NCBI GenBank assembly: GCA_037157565.1
Contig: JAZHRO010000022.1
Coordinates: 6,944,001-7,008,000 of the forward strand
Source of the DNA: Thalassia testudinum
Taxonomy: Eukaryota; Streptophyta; Magnoliopsida; Alismatales; Hydrocharitaceae
Length of the DNA stretch: 64,000 bases
Direction of reading: 5' to 3'
The notes beneath the pieces were generated by a model. The model was not told the origin of the DNA and did no database searches. It saw nothing but the letters and a program-made list of their open reading frames with translations. Position 1 is the first letter of the stretch, and the number at the start of each line of letters is the position of its first letter. This document shows, in pieces, positions 41,680 to 53,771 of the stretch. Made by a program: the position numbers and the translations under genes.

Positions 41680-44448
41680 TGTTAACGCTGCGAAGTCGAT
41701 GTTTAAAAGTGTTGTGTTGCAGTATAGTCGAAATCACTTTGAAAATAGATATAATTTTTATTACTCGAATAGGTTTCCGAGGTCGAACATAGGGAGCAAA
41801 TTGGTATTTAGAAATCAAGATCACAATTCGGAATTAAAAGAATATGCAATAATAGTAGTGTCAAAGTGCAAAAATATGGGAGTAAAATGGTGATTTAGAT
41901 CACCAAATACCCCTACAATATCACCAAGGAACTCAATGTATGAATATGCAATGAGAACTAGAATCAGTCGTCTGATGAAGGAATCAGACAACTTAAAGTA
42001 TCTGATTCTTCCTTGTCTTCTTCTCTGTCTTTGTTTTTGTTGTTCCCTTCTTCTTCTTCTTCTTTTGCTTCTCTGCAGCTGTGTACTTTTCTTCCTCTCT
42101 TCTTCTTCAGCTTCTATCTTTGGCTTTCTCTTCTTCTTCTGTGATCCTTCTCTTTTTCTTCAGCTTCTTCTGCCCTTAGGTTTCTCTGTCCTTAGCGAGC
42201 CTTCTCTTCTTCCCTCTCTTCTTCTTCTTCTTTCTTCTTCTGCCTTCAGCTTCTGCCTTCAACCCTGACCTTCTCTTCTTCAGAATCCGCTAAGTGTCAG
42301 CCAAAGATCCCTGTAGCAAAACCCTACCCCTACCCACACGACTCTCCTCTCTTTCTCTCTTAGGATCCGCTCTCCTAGAGCCACACAGGTATTCGAGTTA
42401 TCGGGTCGGGTGCGTACCCGGAACCAAGCTCACCGGCGTGCGTGCTGAGCGAGGAGTGCAGGTCGAGTCGAGTCAGCCAAGTCCATGGAGGCAGTGTCGC
42501 GGACGAGACCGGGTATGGGTGAGTGGGACCTCACCCCATGGTACTAAGGCAAACAACTTACAACACTTTCGCAATTTATTCAGGTGCGGGCGCCTCTTCG
42601 TTTCCGAGGTGGGACTATCCGCACCCCCTCTTTTCACATGCCTGCAGCAGAGATTGATCTTCCAATTGCAACAACTGCAGAGGCACTTGACTCTAATTGA
42701 AGTCCTGGAACCATGCGCAAGAGTATTCCGCGCATCCTGGGGCAGCAGCCTAGGCTTAGCTGCACCTGGAGCGGCTTTAAGCAAGCTTCAAGCTTGCTTG
42801 CCAATGGCAGATGGGGTCTGAACTTGAAAATAGCAGAACAGCCTTGCGGCCACGTCAAAACGCTCAGGAAGGTTCGCCGGAGCACAGCGGATGTACTGGG
42901 GGTGGTAGTGTGGCGTGTGGGTGCCTGTGGGTGTGTACTTAGGTCACACTGTGTGCGAGTGAGTGGGTGTGTTTAGGGGGTGATTTGGGTGAGTGGCAAG
43001 GTGAGTGAAGTGAAGGGAAATGCTCAGTGAAGTGTGGAAGAGGTTTTGAGAGGGTCGGCGAAGGTTTTGGCAGCCTGTGGAGGTGGGGTGGCTTCACCGG
43101 AGGTGGTGGTCGGAGATGGAGGTGATGGAGGTCGGCAATGATCGATTTTGGAGAATAAAGGGTGGAGAAGAAAGTAGAGGGGATAAGGAACTTAGCTAGG
43201 GTGTTAGGGGATGAAGGGGGATAGTGAGGGCAATGGGTCTGGTGTGGCCGATGCCGGAGACGAAGGCGACTCCGGTGAGGAGGGAACGACGAGGATGAAG
43301 GAGGAGGTAGCATCTACAGGTACGGCGAGACGCAGACGAAAGCAGGGAGTCGGAGTCTATCGCAGGTATGGTGGTTGGACAAAGAGGAGGAGTAGGGAAG
43401 GTTGCCGGATGTCAAGGAGCCTTCGGCTGTGAGGGGAAAAGAAGATTTGAGGGTATTCGCAGCCGAATTCGAGCGTGTTGAAGTTGGGGAGATCTGGGCT
43501 TCTTTAAATAGGGCTTTGAAGCGGGTTTTGTGCTTGGAAGCCAAGCTTCCAAGCAAGGAAGGCTTACCGGAGATGGGAGCTTGTTAGGATACCCAAATCT
43601 CTCATGCGTTCGCATGAGAGATTGGGAAGGAATCAAAGCTCATGAATGGGTTCAGATGGGAGAGAATTTCTCAGAGGATCTCCTTTCTAATTTTGGAGGA
43701 GATTCTCTGAGAAATCAAAGAAATCTCCTCCGTCAAAGGTCGTCAGAGTAGGTTTCCTCCGCGATAATGGTGGAGGGACCTACTTGCGAAGATGACAAGA
43801 AAGCTAGGAGGCTAAATGCAAGGGTTTTTGAAAGTTAGGGGTAGAAATGTAATCAGACATGACCTTTTTGCAAACTAGGTCAAGGACAACTCATCTTGGG
43901 TCCAAATTTTGATACAAATCTAATTTAGACCTAAGGAATCCAATGGTGAAGTTGGATTTTGGTTTTGACCATGTTTGATTAGGTAATTTATTCAAAAACC
44001 CAAATTTGGGCAAGTATCTGTCTGAGACTCTATTTCAGGTCAAGATGGGTTTTGATGGTCAAATTGAAAGTACTAAATCCTGGAGAATATTTTTCTATGA
44101 TTTTTAGAGGGTTTAAGTGAATTTTATCCTAACCATAACCTTGGTTAATTAAGTGGATCTATTTTTAGGGTTTCAAAAGTCATTTAATTCTCAAAACTCA
44201 CACAAACACTTTTCTGTCTAATCCAACCCAGTTGTTATCTTGTTAAGATCATTTGACCTTTATTTAGTCCTTGAGAAAACCCGTGGTTGTACTGCATTGG
44301 TAAAATTACAGTTTTACCCCTAGTTCCTTATTTTTCTCTCAAAATGGTTATGCAATGAATTATGACCTTCAGTTGGTTATGTAGGAGCATTTATTGACTT
44401 CATTGGGTCAAAATGAGCTAGTTAGAGCTCATGATGGTGTTCCCATCA
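41680..44448 (-). mobile_element. Z2: 3' LTR of a minus-strand Athila-like element
   Basis: It is bounded on the + strand by TGTTAACGC (41680) and TGTTCCCATCA (44448), with the PPT directly to the right. It aligns with Z1 and inverted Z0. The end signature CTCCCTATGTTCGACC (minus) lies near 41799-41784. A hairpin homologous to that of Z0 sits at 41966-41993, TATTTAAA (minus) at 43503-43510, and GTCCCACCTCGG (minus) at 42615-42604. It inserts into LINE 1 after CCTAT (41675-41679), the expected target duplication. Confidence 0.85.
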
Positions 44449-44486
44449 TACCCCCATGCCTAGCTTTTGCTAATCCCTTAGCAAAA
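44449..44486 (-). promoter_or_regulatory. PPT and PPT-proximal hairpin (Z2)
   Basis: Minus strand: TTTTGCTAA, GGGA, TTAGCAAAA (44486-44465), then GGCATGGGGGTA and the LTR start TGATGGGA. The stem has nine perfect pairs. Confidence 0.75.
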
Positions 44487-46097
44487 CTTCAAGGTTTTAA
44501 CTTTGATTCTAGACCATGAAATCTTTTGATACTCAAAACTTTGATGCATGCTTTCTTTTGTAGATTAGGTTAGAATGCCGATAGTAGGCCTAGAAGTACT
44601 CAAGTACCAACCAAGATCCGAACCTGACCAGCTCTAGCCTTAGTCTGCCGTAAAAGTTTCTAAGGCCCATAGGAACTAACCTAAGGTTCGTTGAACCCCT
44701 CGGTTAAAGCACCCGTACTTGTAACATGTTTTAGCCTTGATTCAATTTGTAGTGCATTTTTGTCAAAGAGAGACAGAGGAATCTTCTTTGTTTTTGGAGA
44801 GTTTTCTCTCCCTTTTCTTTTTATTGGTAGCTTTGAATTGGCTTCACAACACGGTCTGTATCGGATTCTTAGTCCCCATCATCAATCCTCGAAGGGTCCC
44901 TAGCAATCGATACTTCGAGATAGCACTGCCCATGGCAACCCCCAGAACCCTAGCTTTCGAGATTTCGAGATAATCTTGCCCATGGTGTTCTTGTAGCTAA
45001 ATCTAGACCCTGGCAATCGATATTTCGGGATAATGCCACCCATGGCATCTGAACCAGCACAGGTTGCTTACATGCCCCCGATAGGATATGTAGATATCCT
45101 AGGAGACAAGCACCGAGGAGATGATATGTTATTGCGCATCTTCGAGGGGAATTTCTCACCTCTCCGCATCGGGAATTCATCCAAATCAACTTGTGTTGAT
45201 CAGCCACTCCTAATCTAGGTGACTTTTTCAGAACGATTTAAATGTATTTGCATAATTTTGATACTTAAGTGCACTGAACCAGACTGTGTGTGGATTGGGG
45301 TGCTTAGGTTATTGAGTCCTGCAAATCAGAGGTCAGTTAATGAGGCCGAATACTCCCTAAGCCTTAGACCTAATACTTAAGCTTTGCATTTTCCCTAACC
45401 TCTTGAGGACTATCCAGATCTTAGAAGGTACTTGAATTTTTAAGGCTAGGATTGTAGCCCAAAAGGCCTAAGATCAGCGTTCCTACTAATCTCTTCTTTG
45501 TTTCATTAGCACTGTTTGCTTTTCATTTTCTTTCTTTTGATATGGTCTAGAACTAAGTCAATTCCTTACTTTCTTACAATGACTACCTCTTTTTTTCTTT
45601 TCAACATGTGTTCCTTTTTGATATTTTAACTCCTCCCCTTTTTCTCCTCAAAATTTGATATGCCATCAAATTTCCTCTCCTCCCATTTTTTTGTTCTTTT
45701 TCAAGAATTTTTTTAATTTTTTGGTATTTTTGGGATGTGTGATTTTTTTGATGAAACCCTTCTTGTAAGATGATTTTCATGGCATTTTGCACTTTAATGC
45801 CCTCCCATGCCTACGATTTGCAATGTCCTCATTGTAAATTAGGTGGGTCCAAGTTTAGCTTAGATTATTCATTAGAATAGGTGTTGGGTGGGTGAATGGG
45901 TCGGGATGACTGTTGCGGATGATTTCAAGCTCGGGTACGGTACCAGAGGTGGAGTCGGTTGTTCTAATGGATGAACCCTAAAGTGCAATATGAGTTTAGC
46001 ATAGGAATGTGTCAAGAAAGGTTTCGGGTTTTTTCAAAATGACGAGCTGTTTCCCGTTAAGCACTGAGTTTTACGCCATCAGCTGGGCACAATGAGC
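44487..46097 (-). other. 3' non-coding region of Z2
   Basis: No supported gene. It holds a threefold repeat (44902-45050) of a unit around CGATACTTCGAGATAGCACT ending in GCCCATGGCA, with 53-56 base spacing. It also holds a sense-strand A-rich purine tract (45590-45735) and the internal PPT-like box (45801-45832). A related single unit occurs in W near 50005-50030. Confidence 0.55.
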
Positions 46098-47265
46098 TCA
46101 GGGAGAATGGAGGGTAAAATATGTCTCGGCCAAGTTTGTATCGGTAATTTCAATGAACTGTTTGAGTCTCTGATCGTTCACGACAAAAGGTTCTGAATCG
46201 TGGCTGAGTTGACTGATTTTGACAGCTCCATTTCCAAAGATTCGTCGGACAAGGTAAGGTCTGATCCATTTTGATCTGAGTTTTCTTGGGAATAGTTTGA
46301 GTTTGGCATCAAAGAGTAAGACTTTCTGACCAGGGAAAAAGATCTTTGTGGATATGTGCTTGTCGTGAAAGACTTTAACCCACTCTTTGTAAATTCGCGA
46401 GTTCTCATATGCGTCGTGGCGTAATTCATCGATCTTGCTCATTTGAAACTTTCTGTGGGTTCCTGCCTTAGAAAGATCGAGATTGCAGTTCTGTACTGCC
46501 CAATAGGCTTTGTGCTCCAATTCGACGGGGAGGTGACATGCCTTCCTGTACACCAATCTGAAGGGAGACATGCCTAATTGGGTTTTGTGGGTGGTCTTAT
46601 AAGCCCACAAAGCTTCTAGAAGTCGGGATGACCAGTCTTTCTTGTTAGGTCGAACAATCACCTAGAGGATTTTCTTGATCTCCCCATTTGATAGCTCAGT
46701 TAGATTATTGGTTTGGGGGTGATAAGGAGTAGAGATTCAGTGTGACACCTCGTATTTGGTCATCAGTGATCTAAACTAAGCATTAGTGAAATGGGTCCCT
46801 CCATCAGAGATTATTGCACGTGGAATCCTGAACTGAGAAAAGATGTTCTGATGAATAAATTTGATAACTACCTTATGATCGTTGGTTTGGGTCGGAATGG
46901 CTTCGATTCATTTGGACACGTAGTCAACAGTGAGCAGAATGTACTCGAAGCCGTCCGAAATAGGAAAAGGTCCCATAAAATCAATCCCCCAGACATCGAA
47001 GATTTTGCATACAAGAATCGGCTGTAAGGTCATCATATCATGGTGGCTCATGTTGCCTAAGGTCTGGCAATGAGTGCATGCCTTACAATGATTGTATGCA
47101 TCTTTGAAAATCGTGGGCTAATAGAAGCCACACTGGAGGACTTTAGCTGTGGTTTTATGACCAGAGAAGTGTGCACCGCATGCCTGGTCATGATAGAAGG
47201 ACAAAATGCCTTGAATTTCCGCTTCTAGGACACATCGTTGTATGATTTGATCAGCATCGATGCGA
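46098..47265 (-). pseudogene. Z2 integrase, Athila-type, N-terminus cut by W
   Basis: The open part 46098-46661 is the C-terminal half: WSSRLLEALWAYKTTHKTQLG, PFRLVYRKACHLPVELEHKA and FDAKLKLFPRKLRSKW. These are diagnostic of Athila/Tat integrase. Upstream, in broken frames, are the HHCC region (HDQACGAHF, CKACTHCQ), the first D in VWGIDFMGPF, the second D in AIISDGGTHF and the E in LTELSNGEIK. One stop lies inside the YVSK/IEAIP block and another after the second D. At 47266-47270 the coding sequence (RIDADQIIQRCV) is interrupted by LTR W, so RT must lie beyond. Confidence 0.86.
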
Positions 47266-47270
47266 AAGAG

Positions 47271-49518
47271 TGATGCGGAAAATCGCGTGATTTGTAATTA
47301 GGGTTTTTATAGTCGTAACATGCGAAGTCGCATACGCTTTTAAATTTCTAACCTAGATGGTGGGGTATCTAGGGTCATCCAAGGAGGTCAAATGTTTGCA
47401 AAATTAAATCCCTTGCTTGGAAATTGAGCTCAACTTTCTTTTTGGTGTTTTATATATATGATTTTTATAGATTTTGAAATAACGGCAATACGAATTTTGT
47501 TGAGAGCGGGAAACAATTAACACTTGATCCACTAAAGCTAACCCTAAGGTGACAGGTAGAGCCTCTCCCTAAGCTCACCCTAGGCACGTGGAGGCCTAGA
47601 ATAATTAGGGAGAGGGAATGAAACAACTGCTAGAAAAAAAACTGTAAAAAGCTATGCAACAAAAAAGTTGAAAGAAGGCAACTTGAATTAAAAGTGAACT
47701 TATTCTACACAAAAAACATAGTGGAAAGCTTCTAATGTACTTGAGATGCAAGAAGATAAAAACACAAATCCTCTAAATGAAATGGTGAAGAAGATGATGG
47801 CTTCTTGCTCCAAACCTGGTAGCTCCCGGGCTTGAAAAGAGTCCTCCAACTCCTTCCTTGTAATGCTCCTTCAGATGGTGTCCTCCAAGGTGGTAGCTAC
47901 CACCTTCAATTCTCCTCCTCCAAGGGTGGACGTCCACCCTAGGTTCTTCTCCTTTGCCTGGCCGTCCTCCTTGAAGTAGAATAGCCCTCCTCCTTGGCGT
48001 GGCACAAGTTGAAGAGAGTGGGGAGAAGATGGCACCAAGGGGGCGGGTGATGTGCCCCTTTAATCTTCTTCTCTACTCCTTCTTCTTGGCCGTAGGTGTA
48101 GGTAGATCTAAGGTGGAACTAATCTAAATGGAGGATGATTTTTATGTGGTGATATGGTGGGTTTATATAGAGGTGGAAAGGGGGGTAGTAGACATGGGTT
48201 AGGTGGAGGGCTAGGATGTGTTTAGGTGGTGGTTATGGGTAGTTAGAATGATCCTAGGGCTAAGGTTAGTTGGCGCCAATTGAAAGGGCACATGGGGGTT
48301 AGTTATGGTGGTGGTGGTGGCTCTTGGTGGTGGAGAGGCACCACCATTTTGGTGACAACCTAAGGTCTTCTAGAAGGGGGCTTAGGTGGATGGTTGAGAT
48401 GGGTTAAGGAGGTAGGTGTAGGGTTGAGATGAGGGTGTTTTTGGAGGGAAAATGTGGCACCAAGGAGGGGGTAGTTAGGGTCATTTTGGTGCCACTTTTG
48501 TGGTGTCTTTTGATGGAAGGTGAGGGGTGAAGGGATGCTTGGGAGGTGGCGCCAACTTGGAGTAGGATAGCTAGCTTAGGTAGGGTTTATTTGGTGGAGC
48601 TAGCTAGGGTTGAGTTGAAGGTGGTGGATGGCCAAGGAGCTAGAGTCTAGCTAAGCTTAGCTAGTAGTGGAGTAGAGGAAGAGGCATGTGGAGCTAGGGT
48701 TTGAGGAGAGGAGCTGGATAGAAGAGGTTTGGAGCTGAACTAGAGCTGACAGTTGCTGAAGAGGCTAGCATAGGGCTGCTCTAGCTGGCTTAGCTTGCTG
48801 GTTCTTTGCTAGCTGCTAAGCCAAGCTAAAGTGAGCTGGCTTCTGCTATAATTAGCTGAGGTGAGCTGGGTATGGTGCTCCCGGGGATGATCAGGCTAGG
48901 CAAGGTAGGTAAGGTAGCTTAGCTCAACTGAGTTGAGCTAAATTGAGTCCCCGGGAGCTGGACTTGAGCTTCCTAAGCTGGAATGAAGTCGTCTTCAGCT
49001 GGCTTCAGTTGAGTAGAGCTAGATATAGCCGGACCTGAGCTGAAGTGAACTCCAGTCAACTCAGTTGAGCTGGCTAGAGCTCCCTGTGAACTCATGGGAG
49101 CTGAGATGAGCTAGACTCAGGCAAGTTGAGCTGGATCTGAGCTGACCTGAGCTAGGGTGAGCTAAGATGAGCTCTCTTGAGCTGCCATTTAGCTGAGATG
49201 AGTTGAATGGAGCTAGGATGAGCTAACCCTAATCCAAGTGAGATAGAATCCAGCTATGGTGAGCTAGATCAGGCTGAGTACCAGCTGATCTGATCTTCTC
49301 CTTCACCAGTTGCCTTCCTGAGTGCTAAGGTTTTAGGGATCTGTCAATCTGCATATCCTTAACACTCACAAAAACACATTAAAAAGACAATAAAAAATGC
49401 AATGCTTGATTAACGTAATTAATGCCTACATGCAGTCCAAAAAGCCATTTGCGGAGCCAAATCCTAGGAGTTAGATTTGTTTTAGAGCCTAAGGATGATG
49501 ATAAACTGGTGTTTATCA
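47271..49518 (-). mobile_element. W: 3' LTR of a minus-strand Athila-like element nested in Z2
   Basis: On the + strand it begins TGATGCGGAAAATC (47271) and ends GTGTTTATCA (49518), next to a PPT. A TATA box (minus CTATATAAAC) lies at 48170-48161. About 0.7 kb of AGCT-rich repeats fill 48590-49290. Many GGTGG and GGTGGTGG runs make the + strand G-rich. The left flank AAGAG (47266-47270) is the expected target duplication. Confidence 0.82.
48590..49290. repeat. AGCT-rich degenerate short repeat array
   Basis: The + strand is a dense mixture of GAGCTGA, GAGCTAG, GAGCTGG and TGAGCTAA units, irregularly spaced at 5-15 bases, with more than 50 AGCT cores by eye. It lies wholly inside LTR W, upstream of its start on the sense strand (U3 side). 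No protein is encoded. Confidence 0.8.
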
Positions 49519-49556
49519 CACCCCCATGGTTATATTTTACTAGTCTCTTAGCAAAA
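49519..49556 (-). promoter_or_regulatory. PPT and PPT-proximal hairpin (W)
   Basis: Minus strand: TTTTGCTAA, GAGA, CTAGTAAAA, then ACCATGGGGGTG and TGATAAACAC. The stem pairs through two G-U wobbles. Confidence 0.68.
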
Positions 49557-50925
49557 CCTTAATTTTTACAAAATGGAATTTTGGGAAAGTTTAATTTTTT
49601 TGACTTTTGAGGAGAAAGAGATTACGGGACCCTGGTTGATTCAAACACAGGGGGTACGAGATTTGTTAAAAATAAAGCATCAGGATTTGTTCTCAAATCT
49701 AAAAATTAAACATAAACGGGATCAATATATCTTCAAAAAAATTCACAGATTAACCCCTATGTTAATTTAGATGGCTTGAAATTTTTGTTTTTAGGATTTT
49801 TCTGGCTCTTGAATTTGATTTGCAACTTGCAAAAACCTTTAAAACCTTGTGTCTGTGCTTATGCAAAGCCAACATTTATAAGGGCATGTTTTTGATTAAA
49901 AACTTCTTTTTTCTCTCCCCATGCTTATTTTTAGCTTAGTCCTACAACAAATGTGTCGGGATCATCATTCCCGTTACCAATCCTTGAGGGGGCTCTGGTG
50001 CCAGTACTTTGAGATAGCACTGTCTATGACACCACCGAGGAGCTCACAACCCCAAAGCACAATGAGGTGTAAAGGGGTGCTTCAAGCAAACTCAAGCTCT
50101 TGCTCCGATACTATAGAGTACCATCCAAGGCACTTGAGCTGCTAAAACGTGCTTTAATGCTCTATCTAAAGATATGAAATATAGATATGGAGTAGCACCG
50201 AGGTAGTAACATGTTGACATCGCATCCTCAAAGGAGGCCTTTTCTTCCTTCTCGGCGGTGGGAACTTACACCAATGATCTGCTTCAGACTTTTACTAAGG
50301 CCAAACAAGAGGATTTTTCTAATTTTTAATTGTTTTTAGGTGTTGGCTTGTGTGTGAATTTTGACACAAGAATTTTGCACGAGATGCAAGTTTTTGAATC
50401 AGAAACTAAGCCAGATACTTTCCTTATTACAAAATAGGATCAAGTCACCTAAACTATCATGAGTTCAGGTGGAATTTTAGAGAAGGATATCTGATCTAGT
50501 CTAAAGATAGACCTTGAAATTCTAATGATCAGATCCATATCTTTATCCCTAGTTTATTAAAGATTAAATCTTGTTGCACCAAGAGTGAGTTATCAACCTT
50601 AGTCTTGATTTTAAAATTTTCCTCAAAAGGGTTTCAAATTTTTATTTTTTTGGGTATGCAAGTAGGGAAATAACTAAAGAAAAATGCATGTTTTTAGGTT
50701 TTGAAAATCCTAAATTGATAATCAAAATTTAAAAACACCCCCCCATGCTTATGATATGCAATGTCTGCATGCATTAAGAGGGAGAAAGGGATCACCTGAG
50801 TGAAAGGCAGTCAATTGAGGATGGTCAAAACCTGAAGAAAGAAAGAAAAGGAAAGTGGGAAAAATGATGGGTTACCTCCCATCCAGTGCTATCTTTTATG
50901 CCAATTCAGCCGAGCGTAATGTGCA
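49557..50925 (-). other. 3' non-coding region of W
   Basis: No supported gene. A segment (49955-50270) is homologous to the Z2 segment 44870-45180, including CCAGTACTTTGAGATAGCAC. The internal PPT-like box is at 50736-50770 (minus strand: CAGACATTGCATATC, then AAGCATGGGGGGGTG). Confidence 0.5.
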
Positions 50926-52357
50926 TTAATGATCAATTGTGGTTGGTTCAGTTAAGTCGAAGGATTTAGATGGAAGATTCGAGGCATGATCAAAATAGGG
51001 TTTTAAACGTTGGCCGTTGACTTGAAATGTTGTATTAGTTTTGGGATTGAAAAGATAAACAGTGCCATACGGATAAGTTTTGAGGACAATAAAGGGGCCA
51101 GTCCATTTGGATTTTAACTTTCCAGGAAAGATACATAATCTGGCATCAAAAAGCCAAACGTGTTGATTAACGTCAAAGTGTTTCCGAACAATGTATTTAT
51201 CATGAAATTTCTTTGTTTGGTCTTTATAAATCCACGTGTTTTCATATGAAAAATTACGTAATTCTTCCAACTCAGTTAATTGTAATTTTCTATGTATACC
51301 GGCGTCAGATAAATCCATGTTTAATTATTTTATTGCCCAAAAAGCCCTGTGTTCTAGTTCTATCGGGAGATGGCATGCCTTCCCAAAAATCAGATGGAAG
51401 GGAGACATGCTGAGTGGAGTTTTGAAAGCAGTACAGTAGGCCCATAAAGCATCATCCAATTTGGTGGACTAGTCTTTACAGTCGGGGCTAATCATCTTTT
51501 GTAAAATATTTTTGATGTCTCGGTTAGAAACTTTTGCCTGGCCATTTGTTTCGGGGTGATAAGGTGTGAAAATTTTGTGATTAACCCCATATTTAGAAAG
51601 AAGGTGACAGAATTGTGAGTCAGTAAAATGTGAGCCTCCGTCACTTATAATGGCCTTAGGAATGTCGAATCTTGAGAAAATATTCTTTTTAAGAAATTCG
51701 ACAATCACACGGTAATCATTAGTGTGGGTGGGTATTGCTTTGATCCACTTAGAAACGTAGTATACTGTGACTAGTATAAATAAATACCCACTAGAGTTGA
51801 TGAACGGTCCCATAAAGTCGATGATCCACACATCGAAAATTTCAACCTCTAAAATAGGATTAAGGGGCATCATATCCTTCCGAGTCATGTTGCCGATGCT
51901 TTGGCAACTCACATAGGACCAAACAAAATTATGAGCATCTTTATGCAAGCTGGGCCAAAAGAATCCTGAATTAAGGATTTTAGCTGCTGTTTTCTTGCCC
52001 GAGAAATGTCCGCCGTAGACCATTGAATGACAATGTGTCAGAATATCATGGATTTCTGAGTCGGGCACACATCGTCGAATGACCTGGTCAGCACAAATGC
52101 GGAAAAGGTCAGGCTCCTCCCAAAAATAATATTTAATGTTGGCAAAGAACTTGTCCTTTTTGGTTTTAGGCCAATCAGAGGGAATTCATTCTGTTGCCAG
52201 ATAGTTTGCAATAGGGGCAAACCATTGGAGGGTATTGGCAGCTAAGATGGATTCATCAGGGAATGCATTAGGGGGGGTCAACATGTCACTCGTCATAAGA
52301 CGAGAAAGGTGATTGGCCACTACATTCTGCTGTTCAGGGCGTAGATCGTGTAAAAGA
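50926..52357 (-). pseudogene. W integrase, Athila-type, with lost catalytic Glu; RNase H tail
   Basis: From the right: NVVANHLSRL (RNase H end, about 52310), a linker, HHCC zinc region (HCHSMVYGGHF ... SYVSCQSIG), first D in VWIIDFMGPF, second D in AIISDGGSHF. ETNGQAKVSN has K where the third catalytic E belongs. The C-terminus (LNMDLSDAGIHRKLQL ... LFDARLCIFPGKLKSKW) lies in 50926-51318. Stops at about 51472, 51320 and 52190 break the frame. Loss of the Glu alone would abolish integration. LTR V cuts the RNase H tail at 52358 after AAAGA. Confidence 0.88.
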
Positions 52358-53735
52358 TGAATACGTCGTAATATAGTGCGAAATACATCTCAACAAATAA
52401 AATTAATGGAATTGGGAGTCTCGGTCGATCACAAGGAGGCAGAAAAACCCTTTTGATTTCATGCACTTGTTCTAAATCTAATTACTAAGTAATAGACACA
52501 ATGAATCACGATATATATATCACATAGAGAGTTTGAACATGAATTGAATACATGAGTTTTAATAAAACATGAAGTAATTAAACTACTACTGTAACAGAAC
52601 AAGGGCACCACGGGTGGTTCATGGTGGCCTTTTGGAGAGGTCGAGAGAAGCAGCAGCGATCTGACAGGGTGACCCAACGGATTCTTTAGATGAAATTGCA
52701 GAGAAGATAGGAAGAAGAAGAAAGAGAGGTAGAAGGAGGAACAAGAAAAGAAGAGAGTTGTCTTTTTCAAGGAGGGGGCCTTTGGTCCCTTTTATAACTT
52801 TCTTTCCTGTGCAAAGCCCAAATCCTTCTTTTTGGTTGTTTTTCTCCTGGTGCTGCCACGTGGCACATTGTGCACCCTCGGATGAAGATCGTAGGGACGC
52901 TGCTCTCCTACGCTTTTACGTTTCTGCCTTCGTCGCCCACCTTCAAATTTCGCCTCATCTTCATGCACGCATCCCAACCATCTGATCTTACAATCGGACG
53001 GCCTACGCACAGTCACCTCGCAGTTCCCTAATTTCATAAATCCCACACAATCGCACATCCGCCCACGACGCACTTTGATCACGCCACGTGGAGCGCTGTA
53101 CGTCGTCAGATCGTGCAATTTCGCCTGCAAGCGCCCGCCTGGGACATCGCATCAATTTTGCGCAGGGCAGGGCCCGAACCCACGTCCCGCACATACGCCC
53201 ACGCGCAAGCCAATGCGTTGTACAAACCCTTTAGTATATATACTTGTTAGTTTCCATTTATACTTATCCAATCTAGGCGGGCGACGTGGCATGCTCGTGC
53301 CGCTCATCTTCTTTTCCTTGTATCTGGTGATGTAGGCCTCCGATTAAGTTGATTTCTGCACCATTGGACTGCGAACATCAATCCGGATCCACCCGTGCGG
53401 TTGGATTTTTCATCTGAGGTCCAGATCTTATTCAATTTGCCCCTTGATTCTCTCTTCTACAGACTCCTTAGGGTGCTACGGGAGTCTGATTGATGCACTC
53501 TTGGATGCATTGGACTCTCATCGTTATTCCGAATGGATCCATAATGTTGGATCGGTCACCTATAGCCCTGGATTACCTGCAATGAGTGATACCTCTCAAA
53601 TAGCATAGTTTTATGTATAAAACACATATATCAGCTATGATGCAGAATACGATGCGTATGCATGTAGAATGTTCATGTTAAGCTAAGTTCTAGCTTAATT
53701 CAGGCGAATTAGGGCCTATGATTACTATGCAATCA
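52358..53735 (-). mobile_element. V: 3' LTR of a minus-strand Athila-like element nested in W
   Basis: On the + strand it begins TGAATACGTCG (52358) and ends ACTATGCAATCA (53735) beside a PPT. It is the shortest LTR of the set (1378 bp). On the minus strand TATAAAA lies at 52796-52790, and the end signature GATCGACCGAGACTCCC is near 52433-52417. Left flank AAAGA (52353-52357) is the expected target duplication. Confidence 0.82.
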
Positions 53736-53771
53736 TGCCCTCATGCCTAAATCTTGCTAGTCCCTAGCAAG
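53736..53771 (-). promoter_or_regulatory. PPT and PPT-proximal hairpin (V)
   Basis: Minus strand: CTTGCTAG, GGA, CTAGCAAG (53771-53753), then GGCATGAGGGCA and TGATTGCATA. The outermost pair is C-G where other elements have T-A, a compensatory change. Confidence 0.75.

Noticed and set aside
46791..47027. 78-codon + strand frame
   Set aside because: It is antisense to the Z2 integrase core, where DFMGPF and SDGGTHF are readable.
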